From the NCBI GenBank assembly GCA_021234155.1, contig JAJEKV010000053.1:470523-534522 (forward strand): a stretch of 64,000 nt of DNA, given 5' to 3'. Below the pieces are notes generated by a model. The model was not told the DNA's origin. It searched no databases and saw only the letters and a program-made list of their open reading frames with translations. The position numbers and the translations under genes were made by a program. Shown here one piece after another: positions 49,179-59,956 of this stretch. The DNA is from Isoetes taiwanensis. Its lineage: Eukaryota; Streptophyta; Lycopodiopsida; Isoetales; Isoetaceae. Numbering within the stretch: position 1 is the stretch's first letter; the number at the start of each line of letters is the position of its first letter.

Positions 49179-49182
49179 AAAT

Positions 49183-49678
49183 CTATTTAAGTTATCGTTA
49201 GGTGGAGGTACATCTTTCAATTTAAAATGCTAAATAAGGATAGATAAGATGTCGCTGCATGTTATCTTTTTTGCCTTTGCATGCCATAATCCACGGGAAG
49301 ATATTCTAAAAGCAGTGATCCAAGTCCTGAACCAATTCCTCCACCAACGAAGTTAAAAATCAAAAACCCTTTTAGAACAAAGCAATTGTTTGCCAATTTT
49401 TTATTCCATCAAGGCAAAAGTGCAATTGTTTGCAAGCTTTGCAAGTTCCATGGTAGACTATGCCCGTAAAGCGTTGCCTAATCATCTTCAAGCTATACTA
49501 TTCCATTTGAAAATAATAAGTGTTTAGTTGAAGAAACTAGTGGCTTTTTTCATCAGAAAGTAGAAAGGTGCAAACAGTATTAGTATTTTTGTATCACTTG
49601 ACATGCTTATACTTGACATACTTTTTTCTTTCTTAGGTAGGTTGTAAACCTTAGGAACAAAGAGGAAAAATAGAGATG
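49183..49678. other. Spacer, no gene recognised
   Basis: About 500 bases between the transposon end and the right direct repeat. AT-rich, with no motif. Confidence 0.5.
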
Positions 49679-50935
49679 ATCTAACTCATGTAATTCGTAT
49701 TGGCAAGATGCTTTGGCATATTCTGTATTTGGGAGGGCAAAAAATAGTGCTGTTTAAACAAAAAAAAGGGGCAAAAAAATACTGAGCGGCACATTCTTTC
49801 TCTGATTGTAGCCAGATTTGGACAGTCTCTTGATGATTCTGGCGATTATGGCAGATCTTCTATGCAGACATGATCGTATATAATCCTGTAATTTCAGAAC
49901 CAGGAACCAACAAACCGAGACCATTTCTAAAATTTTCCTTGACTGATCCTTCATCCAGCTTTTGCTCTCGTTCATTAGAAGAAAAATTCCCACCGAGAAA
50001 AGGAAAGGCCGAACTAGACACCCCGGACCTCAAAGAACTAGATTGTTCTAATTTCCATTCTCGAGACATTTATCTGCCTAATTCCACACATATCTCTAAC
50101 AAGTTTGGACTTACGCTTCTCAAAGGATTGCTGGCCGCTTAGAGCTTCATCTCGACCCATCTTGGTTTAAAATTGTGCTCGAGAAAGGCGGCGTGTGTAC
50201 CTTGGCGGCACGCGTTCTTTCTCGATTGATTCTTGGCTTAAAAATAGGTAAGAAAAAAAACAAAAAGCGAGATGCGGACAATGTTATATCTATTTCTCTC
50301 GAGATTGATTCACAGGCACCGCCTACAATCGGTACCAAGGCACAATCTTCGGGTTAAGCTATAGAATCAAATTGCTCCTGCATCTTCCCGTACCATCCAA
50401 AAAACACAGGTTGCCACATTTTAACTAGGCTACCAACAAGGGCAAAAGTTTTTGCGGGCTGCTTCAACAACAGACAGTATTGCTTTCGATAGGTTTAGCT
50501 GATCCAGAGAAGAGCTAGTTTACCTCCACTAAGGGGACCGCCTCTGCTACTGGATTTATTTATTTCTCTCCCAGCAATCGGACAGATCTTTACACTATAA
50601 TCTATCTTTTTACCATCAGATGAGCTTCTTACCATCGAATATGCCTTTGAGTAGTAATCGAGCAAGAGTTTTAGTCGGATCTGCAGAAAGCATGCAAGCT
50701 CTGGTGTTCTTACCATCAGATATGCCTTTATTACATAAGTTACTTACCTTCACCATTCTTGAACATAAATAATTCCAGGGAAAAAAGGGGAATTTGCTTG
50801 CTTTAATTCTATCTGCATTTGTTGCTAGGTTACTTATAATATTGCATTTTTACTCTTGAGAATGTAGAATATTGACAAAGATAGTGCAAGAGGAGAATGG
50901 TTTTCGTTACAGATAATCTTGGGCATTAAAAATCC
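49679..50935 (+). repeat. 1.25 kb direct repeat, right copy
   Basis: Same sequence and orientation as 37509-38763. Similarity stops at 'cattaaaa', after which the chromovirus-type fragment begins. The two copies differ by scattered substitutions and small indels. Confidence 0.85.
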
Positions 50936-50984
50936 CCTGGAAGATGAGACCTTGCCAGCAGAGAAGGGCAAAGCACCAGCGGTG

Positions 50985-51966
50985 AGCAGATGACGAAGAT
51001 GATGAATACATCCGGGAAGATGACTTCGTTCGGTGGAAACAATAGGCGGAGAAGATGCCTCTACACCCGGATCAGGGGGCACGACTCACTGGATTGGATG
51101 CCCTTCCGGTTATCCACCAGCAGGGGCAAGAATACCTCCTGTTGGAGGATATTATGTGGACTTACCATGTTGTTGCTAACTTTAAGTCCAAAAGGAAGGC
51201 ACAGGTATTGTACGAGCTCGCCGAGTCTTGCATGGATGATTTCATCGATTTTACACCAGCTGAGCTCCCTACTGAGGTGCAGTAGTTGCTTCAGTTTCAT
51301 CAGGAGACCATTGAACATGTTTACACCCTCTTATGCTTGTGACACCTTATGTTGCAAGAGGCACCGTCACCGCCACCTGAGAAAGCTTTTGTTGCTATGG
51401 GACCCCACGTCCCAAATATTAACATGGTGGATATTCCCTCGGAGACTAATGAAGAAGGGGAAGATCTTTATGACAACAAAGATCATCTGAAGGAAGAAAA
51501 GTAGGAAGTTAAGGAAAGAGGAGGTCAGCGTAAATCTCGATAAGGAAGTAGCCACCTCTGTCATTCCAGAGGTTAGTGCTATGGGAAATCACATTACCCA
51601 CTTCTTCCTTTCAGCTTTTAAGCAGGGACATGTCCTTTTTGTGGCGCGAGATCTAGCTCCAGAGGCAGAGGCATGATGGTGGCACTCCGTGCATTATCCA
51701 CCTTAGCCGGCCATAAGAAGCTCCCACATCATGCGCTCACATATGTGCTCGTGCGACGGGACTTCACTTTGACTGCCCTAGGGCAGGACATCGCACCATG
51801 GATGAGCATGAAGCTCCTTGTGGCCGCTCCCTTGGTCATGACTTATCCTCTAGAGATTGCTTTCGTCGCTGCCAATACCATCAGCCCAGGAGTTACACTA
51901 CTTCGACACCGCCAACCACCTCCTACGCCAATGGATCATGATGCAGGACCTAGCTCCGGAATATAG
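50985..51966 (+). pseudogene. Extra chromovirus ORF, copy 2 fragment
   Basis: Homologous to 22600-23640. The best-kept frame, 51055-51285, reads QEYLLLEDIMWTYHVVANFK and VLYELAESCMDDFIDF before a TAG. A second piece (about 51390-51540) has the NINMV block and acidic EEGEDLYDN. A third (51673-51966) has LAGHKKLPHHALTYVLVRRD and ALGQDIAPWMSMKLL. Comparison with copy 1 shows a conserved protein of roughly 330 residues of unknown role. It has no gag or pol next to it. It is joined on the left to the 1.25 kb repeat and on the right to a copia fragment in the opposite orientation. Confidence 0.55.
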
Positions 51967-51972
51967 TTTTGA

Positions 51973-53819
51973 TTATAGTATATTACTGATTGGCCAAGTA
52001 ATTGACCAATCCTGGTCAAATAAGGAAGCATCATTGGTATCCCAAGGTACATCATCATTGTACCGTGCATGTTCAACAAAGTGAATAGACCTGCTGAGAA
52101 ACATCTTTCTTTTTACAGGATCATATAGCTTGTAGGCATCATGTTGAGGCTGATAGCCTACAAAAATTGCCTTGACTGATCTATCATGCGTCTTACCAAT
52201 TTCTTGACTTCCTCCAAGAATAAAGTGGCATAGGCCAGACATCCAAATATCCTCAAGTGTGATAGATATGATTTTTTTCCATATAGAGCTTCATAAGGTG
52301 TCGTATCTGCAAACAGCCTTAGTGGGAGCCCTGTTCATGATGTAGACTGCAGTACTAACAGCCTCAACCCAAAAAGATTTTGGTAGACCTGCATGAGCAG
52401 TCATAGATCTTGCCAAATCTAAGATGATGCAATTTCTTCTCTCAGCTACCCCATTTTGAGGGTGAGCATAGGGAACAATCAGCTCCCTTTCTATTCCTGA
52501 AGCATCTAGGAAGTTTGAGAAGGCTTGAGACACATACTCTCCACCATTATCACTTCTAAGATACTTAATGGTCATCTCAAAATGTTTATGAACCATTTGA
52601 TAAAACTTCTGAAACGATTCAAAGACTTGGGACTTATACATTAGAGGAAATACCCAAGTAAAGCGAGAGAAGTCATCAATAAGGGTCATAAAGTACCTGG
52701 AGCCTCCTATGCTTTTGACTTTCACGTGACAGAGCTCCGAGTGAATGATTTCAAATGGTCGAGAGGCCCTATGCTCAACAACTTTTGGATATGGAACTTG
52801 GGACTGTTTGCCAAGAGAACAAGCATTGCAATGAAGATCCACGTCTTTCAGATTAGGCAAATCCCGCACCATGTTTTTCCTGCGCAACATGTGGATATAT
52901 TTGCAATTGAAATGGCCTAACCTGTTGTGCCATAACTCTTCAGGGTTATTATGTTGGTGGATGAGCGCATGATTCATAGCTTCAATTTGTTCCAGCTTAT
53001 AAAGCCCATTCTGCAACTTGCCATGCGCTAATTCTTGTGCTACTGGATCATCCTTGGGATGTGCATCATAGATGACTGCTTTGCCACCTCCAAAAAAGAA
53101 TAAATTTGCCAAATGAATCCATTTGCGAAATGGAGAGTAAATTTGTTGCCAACTCAGGGACATACATGACGTCTCTGATTGCTTTCAACATGCCATCATC
53201 TAGATCCAAGGTGACTAGACCCTGCCTTGAATTGGATGAGAGAAACCATCCCCTAACTGGACTCCGCCTTTCTGCTCCTTATGTAGGTACTGAAATACAG
53301 TAGAATCTCCGGACATCCAAATTGGATTTTTTCAGATTTTGATTTGCTCTCAGATGCGCTTGCCTCCTTTTGCCTGGCATCCTTAGCATCCTTCCTTTGC
53401 TTAGCATGGCATCCTTTGCAATATGCCCCACTTATGACAATAATAGCATTCGATTGCTCTTCTACTTGAATTCTTTGTAGAATTTTTTGCTTTGTGATCT
53501 GAAACCAAAGCCTTTTCACCTAGTATTCCTCCCTCTTGAGGGTTTTGATGTGAGACTCCTCTTGAATTAGCATTCTCTTAACTTCAAGAAAATCAGGCTC
53601 CTTAGCATGTCGGATTTGAGAAGATAACATGGCATACTCAAGAGGGAGATTGATCAAAATGCATTGAATGAGATCCAGATCTTCCATCTTTCCTCCCACA
53701 GCAATAAGCTCTAAACTTAGAGCTTCCAAATTCTCCAAATATTCAGTCATATTTGAAGAAGAAATCAGTAAAGTTGTCTCAATCTTTTTCTTCATGGCAA
53801 GCTGAGTTGAGAGACCCAC
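51973..53819 (-). pseudogene. Ty1/copia gag to integrase, truncated
   Basis: Minus strand, in order. Gag at 53819-53520 has SSNMTEYLENLEALSLELIA and SQIRHAKEPDFLEVKRMLIQ. A zinc knuckle near 53430 (CYYCHKWG, then GHIAKDC-like) is broken by a frameshift. A shortened protease region with DVMYVPELATNLLSISQMD at about 53150 follows. Integrase at 53163-52291 has ELWHNRLGHFNCKYIHMLRR, CNACSLGKQ, LIDDFSRFTWVFPL, LRSDNGGEY and PQNGVAERRN. The integrase C-terminal part (52242-51973) has KAIFVGYQPQHDAYKLYDP. The first catalytic position, usually HSD or HTD, reads HSEL here. RT and RNase H are missing at 51967, where chromovirus sequence begins. The 5' end is cut at 53817 by the CACTA-like terminus. Confidence 0.85.
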
Positions 53820-54454
53820 TACAAAATTAAAGCCCTGTTACGACGTCTATTACGACGTCCAGACGTCGTTTAGACGTCGATGATCGACGTCAAAACGTCG
53901 GTGGCACGCGTCTATTTCGGCGTCGGAAAGGCGATCGCGACCTTTATGCGTCGCTATACAGCGTCGCAACCGGGGCGTCTTAAAGCGGCGACGGCGATGG
54001 TTCAACGGCGCCATTACCGCGATAGGCGCCACGCTAGCCGGCGTCGGCGGTGGCGTCGGCAGCGGGGTTCTTGGCGTGGCGACCGCGTGTTTGGCGTCGT
54101 TTAACGGCGTCGCGCGATACCGCGTAACGACCACGCCCGGCGACGGCCAGCGGCGTTACCCGGCCGCCGTTGTCGACGTGGCAGCCACTTAAGCAACGTC
54201 GTTTGCTTACGTGTATTAAAAAAAATTTAATTTTTTTTTTAATTTTTTTTTTTTATAAATTGAAAAAATAATAATAACACATTTATTATGAATGAAGTTA
54301 ATACATTTAATTTAAAGCCTATAAAATGAATTTAACCAATAAAGAAATATAAGATTTTAACGCCATTAAATGATGTCGCAAATATATTAAAAAATACAAA
54401 AATAAATGAAGCCCCAATTTTTTTAGCTAAATACATTAATCAATAAATTAAGCT

Positions 54455-54865
54455 AAATACATTAATCAATACATTAAGCATATATTGAAAATTAAATGCT
54501 TACCCGGTACAAAGCATTAGCAAAGTTGTTTTGCACAAACAAACGATTTGCTAGGAGTGTACATGCAAAACAATAAATTCAATGATTAGTAAAATATTAG
54601 TATAAATAAAGAACTTAAAGGAAAAAAAAAAAAAATATGGAAAATCAATGGGGAGGGGTGGTTTCAATGACGCCCCTTCTTGGATAACAATTTAACCTAA
54701 ATAAAGCATTAGTATTTTATTAAGTATTGAAAAAATTAAATCCTTACCCTCGAAGAGGTGCCAACTTGTTTTGCAAAAGAACAACACATTTTGCTAGGAG
54801 TGTACATGCAAAACAAAAAATTCAATGATTAGAAAAGAAATAGTATAAAACAACTAATAAGGAAA
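54455..54865. repeat. Direct duplication, about 170 bp, 240 bp apart
   Basis: 'ttgctaggagtgtacatgca' followed by 'aaacaa-aaattcaatgatta' and 'gttgttttgca' or 'ttgttttgca' occurs at about 54520-54600 and 54750-54840, with 'aaataaagcatt' or 'acaaagcattag' before it. It lies inside the CACTA-like candidate. Confidence 0.65.
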
Positions 54866-55008
54866 AATTTTGAAAGAAGAAGGGTCTCAGTCTTTTAACG
54901 TCTTCTTAGATGGGAAAAAAAAAATTAGAAGAAGAATGGAAGAATTCAAGAAGAAAAGGCTAAGAAGAAGAGGAGGAACCAAAATGGGGAGGAAGAATAA
55001 GAAGAAGA

Positions 55009-55185
55009 TGAAGCCAAGAGGAGGATTAAGAGTAAGAATTTGAATAAGAGCAGGAAGAAGTAGTATAAGAGGAGGAAGAATCGAAGAAGAAGATGAAGCG
55101 CAAGAGGAGGATTAAGAGTAAGAATTTGAATAAGAGGAAGAAGAAGTAGTATAAGAGGAGGAAGAATCGAAGAAGAAGATGACAA
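55009..55185. repeat. Purine-rich tandem duplication, 90-100 bp
   Basis: The block 'agaggaggattaagagtaag', 'aatttgaataagag' and 'agtagtataagaggagg' is present twice in an A/G-only stretch. Opposite-strand leucine-rich frames across it are by-products. Confidence 0.75.
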
Positions 55186-55697
55186 AGGGAATGGAAGAAT
55201 ATGTATGGAAGAAGGATGCAAGAATGGAAGAAGAAGAATGAAGGTTGAAGGAAGAACAAACAACAAATACAAAAAGCCCTAAATCTACCCAAAAACAAGT
55301 TTAGATTCAAAAAACGAGTTGGTTGATCCGTGCACATACCTTATGAAGCTTGTCTTACACTTAGAATAGACCCCAAAGTAGATCCACACCAAAAAAATCA
55401 GCCTCAAAAAAGCGGCTCCTCCATAAGCTTTGCTTGCTTTCGAAAATAGCGGATTGCCGCCTGTTTCGATTTAAATCCGTGTCGTCATTTAATCCACGCC
55501 GTGACGTCGTTAAACGCATCAAAAACGCCGTTGAACGACGCTTGTAACAACGTTTTTTTTTTACGGCCACTAAAAAAAAAAAAAAAATTTAAATAGTATA
55601 TGTAGCTACGTGTTCGCTTGTTACGACGACATATATATATATACAAGAAATTTAATCCGTCCTACGGTGCATGTTTGAGTTTTAGCATGTTCCTACG

Positions 55698-55990
55698 TGC
55701 AAGTTCTTGTAAAAGAATCTCTTGAGAATGCTCTAAATTCATAGGTTCTCTAAGATTCTACCAAGGTTCACTTAGAGGGTTCGCGAGCATTTCTCTAAAT
55801 TTTATCTAGATTCCATTAAATTCCTCTAGATTCTATAAAGATTACGTGCAAGTTCTTGTAAAAGAATCTCTTGAGAATGCTCTAAATTCATAGATTCTCT
55901 AAGATTCTACCAAGGTTCACTTAGAGGGTTCGCGAGCATTTCTCTAAATTTTATCTAGATTCCATTAAATTTCTCTAGATTCTCCAAGAT
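55698..55990. repeat. 148 bp tandem duplication
   Basis: Near-identical copies start at about 55698 and 55845 with 'acgtgcaagttcttgtaaaa' and run through 'gaatgctctaaattcatag', 'accaaggttcacttagagg' and 'gcgagcatttctctaaatt'. Confidence 0.85.
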
Positions 55991-56530
55991 TCTATAAAGA
56001 TCCCCTTAGATTCTCTTAGATTCATTTAGGTTTTATCAGATTGCCCTTAGATTCAAATAGATTCTATAGAGATTCCCTTAGATACTCTAAGATTTCATCA
56101 ACATTTTCTTAGATTCCCTTAGATTTTATGAAGATTCCTTTAGATCCCCTAGATTTTAAGAGATTCCCTTAGGCTTGTAAATATTTTCCAAGATTCTCTT
56201 ACATTTTATAAGATTTTCTTACATTCTATTAGATTCTTCTGGATTCCTTTACATTCTAGAACTTTTTAGAACATTCTAAGACTTCCTGGAACATTCTAAG
56301 ACTTTCAATATATTCTAGAACTTTCTGGAAGTATTTCCCTAGATTTCCTTACATTCCCGTAGATTCCCCTACATTCTAGAACATTCTAAAACTTATTAGA
56401 ACAATTTGGAACTTTCTAGAAGAATTTTCTTAGGTCCCCCCTAGATTCTCTTATGCTCTAGAACTTTCTAGAAGATTCTAGAACTTTCTAGAGCCTTCCA
56501 GAACATTCTAGAACCTTCTTGAACTAGCTA
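55990..56530. repeat. AGATTCT / TTCTAGAA degenerate minisatellite
   Basis: A long run of loosely periodic words: 'cccttagattct' types in the first half and 'acattctagaactttctaga' types in the second half. The second half is rich in alternating GAA and TTC triplets. No coding content. Confidence 0.75.
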
Positions 56531-56606
56531 GAATGTTATAGTTTATTTTATCTTAATGGGAACCTGCGCTTAAGTATATGCGAAAAATAAATTACTTATA
56601 GAATTA

Positions 56607-56668
56607 ATGCTTGGTCTAGTGGTTAGAATGGGGGGTTGGGGGGTCAATGGCCAGGGTTCGAATCCCCC
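56607..56668 (+). other. tRNA-derived module with pol III A and B boxes
   Basis: TGGTCTAGTGG (56612-56622) matches an A box, and GGTTCGAATCC (56655-56665) is a perfect B box, with normal spacing of about 32 bases. Between them 'gggggttgggggg' replaces a proper anticodon arm and the acceptor stem does not pair, so this is not a functional tRNA. It may be the head of a SINE, with the body in the following 300 bases. Confidence 0.55.
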
Positions 56669-56714
56669 ACACAACATAAAAATTTTAAAAGCCTTTTCCT
56701 AAGGGATGAGCATT

Positions 56715-56945
56715 CAACTTGGGCCGTAGGATCTTGGACCTGATCAAGGGTCGAGATCTCACGCAACATGAGCCATAGGATCTATTACATATAATTTCCA
56801 AAGTCATGTGCACCGTCGGTCAGGATCAGATCAACCTGGACCATAGGATCGTGTCTATACGGATTATATATAAACTCCCAAGCCATCTGGGCCGTAGGAT
56901 ACATCCCAAAGCCACGTGAGCCGTCGGATCTCGAACGGACGGTCG
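56715..56945. repeat. Interspersed GCCGTAGGATC motif
   Basis: The phrase 'g-gCCRTAGGATC' or 'gCCGTcGGATC' occurs about five to six times (near 56722, 56770, 56840, 56898, 56927), 30 to 75 bases apart. It is always preceded by a 'tggg', 'tgag' or 'tgga' step. It follows the tRNA-like module directly. Confidence 0.6.
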
Positions 56946-57052
56946 GATAAGCGCGACAAACATAAGAACATATGTAGAGTAGATAGATAGATATATATTT
57001 ATTTTTTTAATTTTGTCCCCTGCTAGATGTAGTTTATCTCAACAAGCTAGCT

Positions 57053-59920
57053 GACTTAGGAAGCTAGCTGACAAAAAATCAGAATTTAAGTCCGTACTAT
57101 GCATTAATTACGAATTTAATTTAATGTCTTGCTCATCGCAAAGCGGCCTTGACTTCTAACCGCCACAACGGGAGGAATACAGTCCAAACTCCATTCCGCC
57201 AGTTCCTGCTTTGCTTCGTTCTCAATCAAGATGTGATTGGCCACGCCCAAGTGCAAAAGACCAAACTCTAAGACCCAAAACGAAAACCCCGCTAGAACCC
57301 GCAACTCATAGGGTTACGTTTCGAGGCTCTATGCTTGTCGATTTGACTAGGACCTTCGGCGCGGTCTTGACATAGAGGGGTGTTGACGCCGACCGCACGG
57401 ACCCTAAAACCACAGGCGGCTTGCCCCAAAAGTCCTCTCCCGAAGGCCCCGGCGACGGACGGGCAACTTCCCCTCCGGAACCGTGGATCTGTCTCGCCAA
57501 TGGACTCGAACGTCAACATTGCCCTAGGGACCAAGTTTTGTGGCCGTAAGCCCACCCCTCTCAAGAAGCCAAACTATCTCATGTGCAACGCGACTCAATT
57601 AGTCAATTGGCCTAGGAGGTATCAATACCGCAATGTAGGGCGGGTGTTTCTTTGCAAACCTGACCGGTAACTTGGTCCCTAGGGTAATTTTTGGCATTCC
57701 GGACGATGTGGCGAAGTCGGATCGGCATTTCGAGCCTCGCGAATGTCGGGAACGACAAACACTTTGGTTTCTACCGATCGCCGCAAGCGGACGCGGCTCA
57801 GGTTTGATATGTTCTCCTGACGGATGTTGGATTTTTGGACCTTCTGACCGGTTCCTGGAACAAAGATTCAACGGCCGGGATACCGAACCGAGATCCCGGA
57901 GTGTGGTCTTTAGCGTCACGGGGCGGAGCCGCCGCCAAGAAAGGTCCGGGAAGCTTTTTTGGCTCGCCTCGGGTTCTGACTCTCCCCTCTAATGAGGAGG
58001 GCCTTGCAAGGTCCTGGCCTTGTTTGACTTGGGCAAAGTCTTGCCGCCAACAAAGCGTCTCTGACCGCTCTTAGTGCAAACTATTTGATCTAAAACCATA
58101 TCCAAAATTTTTGAAAGTTGGCCTCAGATGTTGGCGGCGACTTAGAAGCTAGCCGACAAAAAATCAGAATTTAAGTCCGTTTCATGCATTAATTACGAAT
58201 TTATTTAATGTCTTGCTACCGCAAAAGCCGGCCTTGACTTCTAACTCACAACGGAGGAGTACGTCCAAACTCCATTCCGTCAGTTCTTGCTTCGCTTCAA
58301 CTGCATGTGATCGGCCACGTCCCAAGTGCAAAAGACCAAAACTGGCACCCAAAACGCAAACCCCAGCAGTAGAACCTCGCAACTCATGGGGTTTACGCTT
58401 GGAGGCTCTATCCTGTCGATTTGACTAGGACCTTGCGCCGCGGTCTTGAGGTAGAGTGGGTGTTGATGCCAGAGCACGGACCATAAAACCACCCGGAAGC
58501 AGCTTTTGCCCCAAAATTCCTCTCCGGCCCCCCGGCGTAATTTGACGGGAACTTCCCTCTCCTGAACCGTGGAGTCTCCTCGCCAATGGACTCGAACGCC
58601 GACATTGCCCTAGGGGACCAAGTTTTGTGGCGGAAGCCCACCCCTTCTCAAGAAGCGCAAACTATCTCATATGTGCAACACACTCGTAGTCAATTGGCCT
58701 AGGAGGTGGTCACGAATACCGCAAATGTAGGGCGAAGTGTTTCTTTCTTTGCAAAACCAACCGTGGTAACTTGGTCCCTAGGGTAATTTTGGCATTCCGG
58801 ACGATGTGGCGGCGGATGATCGGCATTTCGGAGCCTCCGCAATGTCCGAACGACAAAACATTTTGGTTTCTACACTGCCGCCGCAAGGACGCCATGTTTG
58901 ATATGTTCTTCCTGGACGGATGTTGGATTTTTGGACCTTCGACCAGGTTTCCCGGAACAAAGGATTCAACGGCCGGATACTGGAACCGAGATCCCGAGTG
59001 TGATTCTTTAGCGACGCCACGGGCGAGCGCCGCCGTAAAAGGCTGCCTCAGAAGCTTTTGGGGCTCGCCCTGGGTTCGAATCCCCCTCTAATGAGGAGGC
59101 CTTGCAAGGTCCTCGCCTTGTTTGACTTGGGCAAGTGTGCTACCGGGCTGCCCAACAACAAAATGCCCGGACCGCCTCTAGTGCAAACTATTTGATCTAA
59201 ACCATATCCAAAATTTTTGAAAGTTGGCCTCTGTGTTGGCGATGACTTAGGAAGCTAGCTCTACAAAAATCCGAATTTAAGTCCGCATCATGCATTAATT
59301 ACGAATTTACTTAATGTCTTGCTACTGCAAAGCTGGCCTTGACTTCTAACCGCCACAACGGGAGGAGTACAGTCCAAACTCCATTCCGCCAGTTCCCCTT
59401 GCTTCGCTCTCAACTGCATGTGATCGGCCACGCCCCAAGTGCAAAAGACCAAAACTGCGGACTTCCAAAACGCAAAACCCCGCAGAACCCTCGCAACTCA
59501 TAGGGTTTACGCTTTGAGGCTCTATCCTTGTCGATTTGACTAGGACCTTGGCTCGCGTCTTGAGGTAGAGGGGGGTGTTGACGCCGCAGAGCACGGACCC
59601 TAAAACCACCCAAGCGGCTTGCCCCAAAATTCCTCTCCGGCGTTCCAGGCGGACGGGCAACTTCCCTCTCCGAACCGCGGATCCGCTCCGCCAATGGACT
59701 TCGGGGACATCGACATTGCCCTAGGGACCAAGTTTTGTGGGCCGTAAGCCCACACCTTCTCGAAGAAGCGCCCAACTATCTCATGTGCAACACACTCGTA
59801 ATCAATTGGCCTAGAGGTGGTCAAACACCGCAATGTAGGGCGAAGTGTGTCGCTTTTTTGCAAACCGACCGCGGTAACTTAGTCCATAGGGTAATTTTGG
59901 CATTCCAAACGATGTTTATC
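57053..59920. repeat. Tandem satellite, 1.1 kb unit, 2.6 copies
   Basis: Units begin at about 57054, 58139 and 59245 with 'gacttaggaagctagct' or a close variant, followed by 'aatcagaatttaagtccg' and 'gcattaattacgaattta'. Periods are about 1085 and 1106 bp. The third unit stops at about 59920 before a T-run. Units differ mainly by 1-3 base indels. Frames on both strands are similar between units but repeatedly shifted, and I see no known domain. Unit 2 contains a perfect pol III B-box-like GGTTCGAATCC at 59073-59083. Confidence 0.85.
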
Positions 59921-59956
59921 AGCCAAAGATTAATTTTTTTTTTTTTTTTTTTTTTT

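Larger units (their letters stand above)
53817..55650. mobile_element. CACTA-like element candidate, CGACGTC-rich ends
   Basis: CACTACAAAATTAAAG at 53817 begins exactly where the copia gag frame stops, and CACTACAA is the usual terminus of plant CACTA (EnSpm) elements. It is followed by about 370 bases dense in ACGTC/CGACG words ('acgacgtccagacgtcg'), a typical subterminal feature. A second CG-rich patch occurs at about 55480-55640 ('gccgtgacgtcgttaaacg', 'gaacgacgcttgtaac'). The expected right end TTGTAGTG was not found, so the element is truncated or the call is wrong. No transposase is present between the two patches. Confidence 0.4.

Noticed and set aside
53817-54200. CRISPR-like array from repeated ACGTC words
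   Set aside because: Words are short, irregularly spaced and palindromic, without constant-length spacers. The genome is eukaryotic.
54946-55337. Leucine/serine-rich minus-strand frames that look like membrane proteins
   Set aside because: They are the complement of a purine-only GAAGAGGAGG-type tandem repeat.
56607-56680. A real tRNA gene
   Set aside because: A and B boxes are good, but acceptor and anticodon arms do not pair and the anticodon region is a G-run.
57292-59775. Minus-strand gene repeated in each satellite unit
   Set aside because: Frames of similar text occur in all units, but in different phases and with no consistent start, stop or domain. Treated as satellite content.
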